Of a stretch of DNA of 64,000 nucleotides, positions 25,801-36,900 are shown piece after piece; the stretch's first letter is position 1; each line of letters opens with the position of its first letter. A model generated the notes under the pieces. It ran no database searches and was not told the DNA's origin. It saw only the letters and a program-made list of their open reading frames with translations. A program made the translations under genes and the position numbers. Origin of the DNA: Diphasiastrum complanatum (taxonomy: Eukaryota > Streptophyta > Lycopodiopsida > Lycopodiales > Lycopodiaceae); contig CM055099.1 of assembly GCA_029204225.1 (NCBI GenBank), positions 41,215,631 through 41,279,630 on the forward strand. Direction: 5' to 3'.

Positions 25801-28800
25801 TTTTCCAGCGGCCTCTTACCTCTCCCTTTTGCCCATTTGCTGTCCAAAATTCCCGCCCATTTCGAGCGACCATTTCCAGCTTGTTTTGATAGCATTTCGG
25901 TGGCTGGTTGGTACTTATATTGGCTTTATCACACCGCTAGAGACCCTTCATGGTCTTGGCAAAGCCCCTTTATTTCCCATATTGAGTCCGGCTACTACCT
26001 CTCCCCTCGTCAGGAGGTGCTTTTGTTAGTACGTTTGGTCAGTCTTCATATGGTGGTAGTATTTTTGGCTCTCCTTATGGGCACCACCTGGATTTCCCTC
26101 CGTACCACCGGGTTTTTCCTCCCCTACTTATCTTGGAAGTCATGAGCCACATTTTGCTCATGATTTTCGTGATCGCATCCAGCTTACCACTTACTCTGGC
26201 TCGTTTGATGGGAACATTTTGGAGAATTGTTCTCTGAATTAGAGACCTATTTTATGTATCCCAAGAGTGAAACCTAGAAGGTCCATTGGGCATTAAATCT
26301 AGATGGTCGAGCTCAGACTTGGTGACGTGTTTACTGTTCAAAGCCTGCTCGAGAGGGGTTGCATGTATTGCCTACCTCTCGTCGTGACCTTCGTATGGCT
26401 ATGATTGACCCCCAGTGGCTAGTTCGCCAATGTGCTCTGTTTCGCAGGCTTACCCATACTGGTGAGTTGACTGCTTATATTGACCAGTTTACTGAGCTTT
26501 CTTACCTTTTTGGTGATCTCCACCCTACCGAGCTTATTTCACGCTTTATTGCTAGTCTTTGAGGTTCTTTACGATAAGATGTGTCATCTTTCGGACTTCC
26601 TACTGTCTTTTATGCTATTTCCTTGGCAACTACCTTGCAGATGACGCTCCTGCTCGCCCTCCTGCACTTTGCTCTGCCTTTGTTCATCACTATTCAGCCA
26701 CAGAGTTCGCTGAGATTCAGCAAAAGTGTCTCTATTATCGCTGTAAGATCCCGGACCACTTGGCCTGTGACTGTCGTTATTTACATCCAGATTTTTGATA
26801 CTCCTGACCCACCTCCTGCTAATGTGCCTGCTGACCTCCTGTTGATCCTGCTCTTGCCACTTGCCATGTGCAACTTGCTTATGTTACTTGGGCTGGGCGT
26901 CCTGGTCCTCGCTCTATTTGGTTACGTGTCCGCATCTTGGGGCTCCACAAAAGTCCACAAAATAGTATGAAAGTGATGGAGTGCTGGAGGTTTGAAAATA
27001 TAGAATTTCTTCTGGCCTACTTCTAAAAAATCTTTGGCTTTCTGATAAGAAGAATTTACATATTTATTCAGTTTGGAAATATGACAACTGTAGAGAAAAC
27101 TTGAAGCGAAATTAAATGATCAGGGTTTTCTTCCAAAAACAATGATCTGATCCCCCCCTTCAGCTAAACTGGATCTGAACTTTATAGAAAGTAGCTCCAA
27201 TTTCGACTTGGCCAATAAGGTGGTTTGATACTAAGTTCTGACAAAATTAACACATGAAATGAAAGGAAATGCACCTTATTGGAAGGAGTTTATATGAGTC
27301 TTGATAGTAATAACATTATGACTATGCTGGTAAAGGAATCGCTAAATTAATGAGTTGAAAGCTTGAAAGTTGCTAGTACTGGAATTGAAACCTCGCTCTA
27401 GTCTCCAATCAATCATGTAAGCTTAATGAGACCCTACATGCCTACTGATAGTGTTTGGGGCCTGAATTAGGGCTAGGTCTGTGAGTTGATCAATGGGGCC
27501 CGTTAACAACCATATGACTATCTTGCTGTCTTTGAAGGTTTGTGCAGGTTCTACTTTTACTTTCTTTAATCTGTAATTTGCGTTTTTTCCAGTGGAAGTA
27601 GGTATGAATATGCATTTTGATAATACAGGGCTATCATAAATCGTTATGGGTTCAACAGCGAGGGTATAGTTGCGGTTGCTAAACGGTTAGGGGCGCAACA
27701 TGGAAAAAGAAAAGTTGCTCAGACCCAGTCGGCATCGTCAACAACTGTAGATCAAAGTAAGCTTGGAGGCAAGGCTGGGCCAGGCATAATAGGTGTCAAT
27801 CTTGGGAAAAATAAAACCACTGTAGATGCTGCTGCAGACTATGTGCAAGGAGTTCACACTTTGTCTCAGTATGCTGATTATTTGGTATGTTTCCATTATG
27901 TTAATGTATTGAACCTCAGGGCAAAGAATGAGTGTATCTCTTTTAGTAGCTTATTATGTTTGTCACATGAGTCAAGTCTCTAACTGTAAAATTTGAATTT
28001 ATTGGGGATGTCAGATTGATAAGTCTGAGCTTTCCATCTCTTTTGGCAGTTTTGAGGTTAAATGCTAATTATAAAATACTCGATCTGTAATCTTTTATGA
28101 GTATGAAGGGATTCACATGTGTCTGGAATGTGCAAAGATCTCATTTGTGTGCATACAGGAAACCAAGGTTTGCATTTCATTGATTTGTGAACACAGTCAT
28201 CAAATTGACTTTCAATTCAAGTATTAATGATGGTCTTGAATTGGCTGATTAGAATGACAGTTCAGGAAGCCTGTTAAGCACATTTAAACGACTGTCATTT
28301 GGTAACTAACTTGTCCTAAAGCCTATACTAAAGATAGCATGTTGCAGGAGGCGATTTTTAATTCTGAAATATCATATCAATCCTGTTAACTCTACAGCTC
28401 TTACTTCACAAGAGACCAAACTTTCTAAAGGCATTCAGAATTTCTTGTTTTGCTCTTTCAGAAAAGTGTCAATCGTCTGCTGAGCATGCAGTCCAGATTT
28501 AACATTTTTATTCTTGAAAATTCGTTCTGTTAGCTTTTGGGACTGAAATGAGTACTTTAGCTATCGCACAACATTTGCAAGTAAGCACCACAGTTGCAGC
28601 GAATCGTGATCTGCTGGTTTCGCGAATCGCGAATCGCGAATCTTAGATTTTAGTATGAATGGGGCAGAAATCCCTTGTCCTTGTTATTGAGGAATTGTCT
28701 GTGCAGGTAATCAATGTATCATCTCCAAACACGCCTGGTTTACGCAAGCTCCAAGGAAGGAAACAGCTAAAGGATCTTCTAAAAAAGGTTTACTGTCTTC

Positions 28801-30909
28801 CAGCATTGAGAAATAGTTTAGCATTCAAAACACAAACAAATTTTGCAGCTAATAATGGTTTGAGCTTTCTCATAGTTACCGTAGCTCACAAGTTCAGTTG
28901 CCCTGTTAATAGAAGAATCAGTTGGAACGCTTAGCACTTGTTTTGTTCTCAATGCAGGTCTTGGCAGCTCGTGATGAGATGCAATGGGGAGAGGAGGGAC
29001 CTCCACCTCTACTTGTCAAAATTGCTCCTGACCTTTCAAGACAGGATCTTGCTGACATTGCTGCGGTATGGTTGTAAGTTGGCTAGTTCATGGATATACT
29101 TGTGTGTTGGAATTTTTAAGGCAAAGACTTGGGGGTAAAATGTGGAAGTATATGATTCATGTAATATTTAGCGTGACTTGCTTGGGGTTTTCTTTGTGTG
29201 GTTCAGGTTGCACTCACCTTACGGCTGGATGGCTTGGTATGTACCCTTCATGTGCATTCTCAGTACAATTATTGTGCTATTTGAGCACTTTATAATATAT
29301 TGCCTTTATATTGCACTCCCGGTCTATCTGGTTTGTAGGGGATGTTGAAAGTTTACAAGTAATAGAATGACCCTCACTGGAGTAGTTGTTATCATTCCTA
29401 CAAGCTCCACTAGGAGAAAAATGAACCTAAGTGCAAAACAATGTCGACAACAACGCAATTGCGAGTTATGCTACAACTCTCCGGTTGTAACAACTCCTTC
29501 TATGAGTCCTCTACAAATCCATCAGAAGTGTTTAGGATGACTCCTATGAAAACCATTCAGAAATGCAGTTTGTACATCCATCTGATGTACTTCGAGGTCT
29601 TCTGCTGTCCGAATGACTCCCTCTACGAGTTGCCTTACAAGTTACAATCTTTTACAAGTTCTGGAAACTTGTACGTCAGAACTACGAGTCCTCTACAACT
29701 AGGCTTATGACTCCATTATGAATTCTTTTTGACTTTTATGAGTTGTCTTATGACATGTTGGGAGCGCTTAATGAGTTGGCTTAACGAGCCATTTTGAGCT
29801 TCTATGATTGGCCTTATGAGCCTCCATGATTTGACTTATGAGCCATTCTGACTTGGTTTACAATTGCTCTTACAAAGGCTTACAAGCTCCTGTGACTACA
29901 AGCTGACTTGCGAGCTGTGACAAGTTCATAACAAGGACAGAAAGCAGGATACTACTGTCAGTATGTAGAACAAAGCATCATGACAAATCACTAGCTAATC
30001 TGCAAGACATAGTTGATCATTGAACCAACTAAGTGGATCATTGAATGAACTAGCTGGATCATTTATAGGATTTTAGAAAAGAGAGAGTCTATCATCTTTC
30101 GGATACAAGTGTAACCACAACTACAGTGGAAGCAACATCGGAAGGCACAATAGTTGTTGTAGAGCAGCCAACAAGTGCTCATCAGATGTGCGACAATGGA
30201 AATATGTTTAGATGGCATGCATGGGCTATAGACGTAGTCTTGGATACTTTCAAGTTTTTGCTCATGATGTTTTGCATACATATCCTTTCGAATAGCTTGA
30301 AATCGTGCTGCCAGTCCGCTAGCACCTTCACTCTCTTAGAGTGGCCACGAGGAAACATGGTGGACCAGTAGGTTGGTTTTTCATACATGTATTCTGGGCA
30401 GCGGTACCAGTTATGTACTTGTTGATCCTATTGATGGTATTTCGTATTATTGGTCTATGCGTTTTGTTTTCATCTCAGTTGTCCCAGTTCCTGCTGATGT
30501 GTGCGATATTCTTGGGGCCCAAATCTGAGCAACAACTTCTTTATCACATTTAGTGTATATGACATTCCTCAAGTTCCTTTTTATGGCGTTCTTGATTCAT
30601 TTGTATTGCTTAACAACGATCACGTCATGCTTCAACACCTGTCTTATATCTTGGTTGTCAATTTTGCTTGGATGTTAGCTAGCAGCATGAACTCTTTCGA
30701 TTGGCTTAGAAACTGCAACTCAATCACATGCCTACAAGACCCTAAACCTTAAAAAACACATGGGATTTGGGGATGTTAGCTAGCAGCATGAACTCTTTCG
30801 ATTGGCTTAGAAACTGCAACTCAATCACATGCCTACAAGACCCTAAACCTTAAAAAACACATGGGATTTGGGCATGCCATTGAAAAATTTCACTACAAGT
30901 GATAACAAC

Positions 30910-30969
<60 letters not shown>

Positions 30970-33900
30970 ATCCGCTTCCTTAGCTTTGTACCAATATTTT
31001 TCCCTCTTAAAATGTCATACCTTGGGCCCTAATGGTCTCCGTCCAGAACCTACTGAAAGTACATTGCCTCTCAACTCATGGAAATTGTCAAGGATGCATG
31101 CAACTCTGGCTCCTTTCATAAATGACTCTGAACTTTCAAAATTTATCCAGATGATACATTCCCTAAATATTTTGAGATTACTTATTTGGAATAAGGTAGA
31201 AATTTGTTTTCCTCTTGGATTGCTACTGACAAAATTATTACTCAACACACATATTTATGAAGTAGTGAAAAGGTAAGCTTGAAATTATTTGCCATGTTAG
31301 ATTTGTCCATACTGTGCAGTACTTACTTGCTGTACATAAATGTGCTTTTTTTTCAAAGATAAAGTCCATCTTAAAAAATGATTACTGCACTTCTTGATAG
31401 CTATGTTGTTTATATGGCAAACATGAATCAGACATGGTAGCATTCCCGTTGGTTTATCAAGTGATTCCAACTGTGAGTAATCCGTGACCGAAAAGTCTGA
31501 CATCTAATCTGAAAGGAAAATATATTTAATGTTTATGCTGTTTCATTATATGACATACACCCAACGGGGTTGGCTCAACTGGTTAGCTTGGCATCCAAAG
31601 TTTCTTTGGTCCCAGGTTCGAACCTCCCCTTGGAAACCAAGAAGCATTATATGACATACATGGATTGGACTAGGGTTTGCTGGACTGTGTAAGTTTAGCA
31701 TAATACGGGAAAGTATCAAACATCTATAACTGGAGCTGAATGTTTCTCATTAGGTTCATATTTTATGCCCTGATGGCGATTTGTGCTGATGTTTGTTGGT
31801 TGAAAACTTGGTGTTCTCTTGTTTGAACTTTTATGTATACAGTCATCATGTTGAAAGTATTGGATCATTAAGAAACCAATATAAAATGACTGTACAGCAT
31901 TGCCACATATGGTTTTGTTAGGTGATCTCAAATACGACCATAGCAAGACCTGATGTTTTAGGTGGGCTTCCTCATGCTGACGAAGCTGGTGGCCTCAGTG
32001 GGAAACCTCTACTGCAACTCTCTACACAAGTCTTAAGAGAAATGTATCAATTGACTCGAGTAAGTCTCAGTTTGACCATGTGCTTAAGTTCGTCTTACAA
32101 AAGAACCGACAATGTCACATGTTTGGAATTTCTGCTTGCAAGATGTCTGCTTCTGTGTGGTGATGCATACATAATATTTCCAATGGGCATATCTGGTTAT
32201 TTGCCTGCTACTCTTCCAGATTGTGACATTGATGGTTGGGCATTGGCAGGGAAGAATTCCTCTTGTTGGATGTGGTGGCATCAGTAGGTATATCTGTGAA
32301 GCATTCTCCATGGGAATGTGTTATATGATTTGATTACAGGCACAATTGCTAGATTGAACAAAGAGGGTGGGGAAAGCTACATGATCCTGATTCTACTTTC
32401 ACCTTGTACTACTGATTAAGCGAGTATGCTATTTTAAGTTTTTCAAATGTTTTTTGGTGCAGTGGGGAGGATGCTTATTTGAAGATCAGAGCAGGAGCAT
32501 CACTAGTACAGCTTTATACCGCTTTTGCATACGAAGGCCCTGCTCTCATACCTCGACTGAAGGTGATTGATTAACTGTTATTTGTTTCTGGTTGTTATCA
32601 AATTGCATTTGCTTGTTTTAGATCACTTTAAGGTGTTCTGACCAGTCAATATATCCTAGTGATATGTAGCAAGTTGTTTTTTAAGCATGAATTGTTTTAA
32701 GTTTCTCTTGTTTGCCTAAACTGATCTATAAATGGTCACGGCTTGCTGCCAAAACATGATGTTGTTTGTCAGTTTGTCTAAGTGGATGCACCACATTTGA
32801 AGGCTTATAAATTTTGAAAATAAGAAGTTCGTTTTACTGTGGATGTAACCCATTTTATTTAGAAGTTGCCTCAAAAATAATAACAACTAGCCTTGTGAAG
32901 CTCATTTACTATTTTTGGAGACAACTGTGCTATTTGACATTTTCTTTTTGTTTGCTTTGTCAGTGCATCTATTGGGGTGATGCCCTTTTTGATGGCCATT
33001 AAGTTCTAGAACACTATAACAGAGCAAGTGAGATAATTCTCGAGGACTAAATGAATCTAATTATTGTCTATCAGGAAATTGGGCAACACGAGAGACTTTG
33101 TTTCTGATACAGTCTTTATCCGCTGCTTTTCCCAATCAGTGAACTAATGATCTACTTAGATATGCACGTAGTGCTAAAAACAAAAGCGTGCGTGGCTATC
33201 AGTGCCACTGGCATTGACTAAAACACAAAATAATTGAAATTGAGTGAGGTTCTCTGGCAACTGTATGATGTTAGCACATGATATATTATCTGGATCAAAA
33301 CATTTTCATTTGAATATGTATATTCTTGTAAGTTTCTTCTCAGCAATGCCATCCACGGCTTTTCTGAAAAGTGTATGAAAGAATTTTCCAGGACCTTGCT
33401 GGTGGGTAAGCCCGTGCCAAGTTATTGGGTGGGATGTGCGCCTAACGGCTGCTGCAAGATTGAAGGTTCCCAAGCAGGGAATGTTCTTTAGCTTTTGTGC
33501 AATTGTCATGGGGGTTGGGTGGGCTAACTGTGTACCAAGAGGTGGGGTAGGGAAAATGCTGGGGAGGAGGCTAGGTCTTGGAATTGCCATGAGATTCCTG
33601 TTGCCTAAGCTAAGCAGCAAACCCTTTTGAACCTCCTCAACAAAAGGATGATATATGCTCAAAAGCATGGGAAGCAGACCTGAAGTATTTTTGGTCTACA
33701 TACATTCGCGTGAAGGCTTAAGTTATTTTCATTCATGATAACAATTAGGATAATCATGGCTTTTGGTTGTGATCTTTCGGGAACTAACTTGAAATTCTTG
33801 AATGCATTCGTCAGAAAATCTTCATGTCCATCAGTCCTTGACTCAATGTGAAGTTTGAAGATCACATATATTTATGTTAAGGTACTGTATAGATTGGAAG

Positions 33901-36900
33901 ATGCTAGACTTAGATGCATTTTGAGTAGCAAAAAGTGGACAACCTGCACTTTGCACAAATTATTTGACAGTTGGCCTGGAGCTTTGAAACAATACATGCT
34001 GACGGATAATCAGCGCACCTGAGCATCATATTCACCATATGTTGCAAGTTAGTACTGAGACCCCATAGATCTAGTAAGCACTTACGCCTCCGAATCCATT
34101 GACCAACAAATATGTGAAGAATTGCTAGTAGCCTGTCCACCCAGCCATAAGCTCTCTTCAAGAACTCCCCCAAGCTGAAGATATTGACCTCCTTTCAGCC
34201 TGATTTGAAGCAATAAACAACTATATCTCATACTAGAGATACTCACAGGATCTTGTAGCATTGGTCAATCAGCTTGAGGCATCATTGTCCTAGTAGTTGC
34301 TTCAAGTCCACGATATTCTTGAAAGAGCATTCTAGAAAATCGTATTCATGAATGAGGCTTTATAGTCCTAGTAGTCGCTTTCAAGTCCACAATATTCTTA
34401 GAAGAGCAATTTAGGAGATGAGCTTCTCCATGGTTGTTAGCTTATATCCACGAATGGGGAGAGTCTCTCACCTGAGGACATTCAGGATTCACATAAACAA
34501 AAGAAAGAGATTGAAGCCAACAAAAATAGAGAAGATAGTTTACAGATATCATGAGGTTACCATCGATGAAGTTGATGGTGCCAACGATGAGGGTACACAA
34601 AGCTTTGATGATATTGATTTTGTGATTGAAACTGGAGAACAATACATCACTTGACACTCATATCTGTCATTAGGGTTTCATAACTTTTGCCGTCCATTAG
34701 TCAATGAAATCCCCTTGTCTACGTTGAGCTTCAAACATCCACGTGTAATTTCAATTCATAAATTTAGAACGGTTGTGTTCAAAATTCTATTTTGTGTGTG
34801 TCCATTTTCCTGTTTTAAATGTAGCATGTATGACATTTTAAGCTTTTGCTTTCTTGAATTGTATGTACTTTGAACTTTGAAGTAATTGTATGTATTCTGA
34901 ATATTTATCTGTTTTTCAACATACGAGCATGACAAAATTAGGAATATTTAGAATACTCGTAAGGATGTTCGAGACATACAAGAGTACGGTGGCAACATTG
35001 GGTAGAGGAGGTGGATAGTGTATCGGATGTGAATGGCTTGCATGGCTGGGGATGGCATAACCGCTGTTGAAGGTTGTCTTAAGTCTATCAAACAAGATTG
35101 GTTTTAGTGCTACTATTGGTTCTATGTTGTTGGACGTGCCGTGCATGAAAGCCTTGGTAGATGGTGCTAATGTAGGCCTGTTGTTGGCAGGGCCTTTTCC
35201 TGTTCAGTGTAACTTTCAAATGCTTGAAACATATGAAACTCAAACATTTAAAAAGTGTTTCAGACAAACCCCATACATTTGAATGTTGTTGATCTTTCTC
35301 AAGTGTTTTTTTTGGTTTTCACCAATTCAAGCTCTATTGGCTGATGAAAAGTGCTGGGGAGGTGAAAGATGCTTGAGCAACAAGTTTTTTGTGGTTAGGC
35401 TTGATTGGGCCCTAACATTCACATGGGGACCCTTTGACCTCTTTCTTTTAGACTTAGAGCTTCCCAAAAAGTAGTATGCAATTATGAGGTTCAAATGTGT
35501 TCAAAACATTGAGGTCAAACGAGTTCGAAAAATCACGACTGCAAAACTTTTGACAAAAATATCCATGCTTTTGTATGATGTGTAGCCTCTCTCGTCTAGA
35601 AAAAAATACGTTTTTCAACAGGCATTTGTACGTAAAGAAAAGTGCACCATCAGGATTTGGGGGCCCTTATTCAGATTTTCTTTCTCACATGTTTCATACG
35701 TACGGTCACTACTATGGAGCAGTATGTTCTGTGCCATTTGTTTTGGAATGAGATTCTAGGAATACTTTATGATGCACGCACGCACGCACACACGCACTCG
35801 CTCGCTCACTCACTTACTCACTTCATAAACCCTTACAGCCGATTTGAATCTATGGATTTTGAGGTGAAGTGGAATCATGTCCCCAAGTCTTGGGAGGATT
35901 TTTGTAAGGCCTTTAAGGTGGCCTTTTTACCCATCTTGGACGACTTCGAGTTCCATCACTAGTATGCAACGATTCACATGGGGAACTGGCCCTTGGATGC
36001 ATACTTGCAAGATTTTCAGGAGGTACAACGCCAATGGAGCTATTGATCAAAGGAAGGTCCGACTAGTAGCATGAGGATTCGCTCAGATCCCCAACATCGA
36101 CTACAATGAGACTTTCAATCCAATAGTCAAGCATTCAGCGATCCGAACTCTCCTATCATATGCTGCAGCAGCCGACCTCGAAGTACATTAACTCGATGTA
36201 CAGACAACTTATCTCAACGAAGTCATCGAAGAAGAGATCTATATGCTACAGCCTGAAGGATACGTTCTCGAAGGTATTAAGCATCATGTCTGTAAACTCC
36301 ATAAAGCACTTTATGGCTTGAAGCAATCAACAAGAGCAACTATCCCATGTTAATTTGCTACTAGAATAGATCCTGCTTTAGTCAAGTTGCATTTTATTTT
36401 GGGATTGCCCAAAGACTTTCAACTCGAAGTAAGGAGGAACCAGCCTTATACTCTCGAAGATGCTGTTTGCTATGCTAAGCTATACGATAGTAGCTAATCC
36501 TGAGCCTATTGGCCAACCCGAGGTTGAAGGGTTCTCCTTTGGAGCCAAGTGGATCAAAGAAACGATCCTCGATGGACCAGGAAACCTTCGCTAAGGCCAG
36601 GAGCGACAACTTATGCTTTATTTGCATGGAACCGGGTCATGTTGCAAAGGAGTGCCCGAAGAAAAGGAAATATGTTAAAAGGGCTTCCTTTAAGGTGCCA
36701 GGTAACTCTAACATTTCAAGCGTCGATTTAACCTTTGCTAATAATGCTAGTTGTGAGCATTGTTGTTTTAACATGACAATTTTTTGCCCCGATGACCTAA
36801 TTCGGATGAATGGGATCGTTGGAGGCCAAGCCGTAACAAAGTTATTTGATGATGGTTCCACACATAACTTTATTAATGCTAAGTTATTGTAGAAATTAAA

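Noticed and set aside
25458-26145. Three overlapping long frames on the plus strand
   Set aside because: They arise from the C/T-rich repetitive leader of the gypsy fragment, where stops are rare in all frames.
30899-31276. Frame with a long Ser-Leu repeat
   Set aside because: It is the (CT)26 microsatellite read in frame within PYRD intron 7, not a gene.
31560-31644. Functional tRNA gene
   Set aside because: Acceptor and T stems do not pair fully and the unit is flanked by 16-bp target duplications, so it is a SINE.
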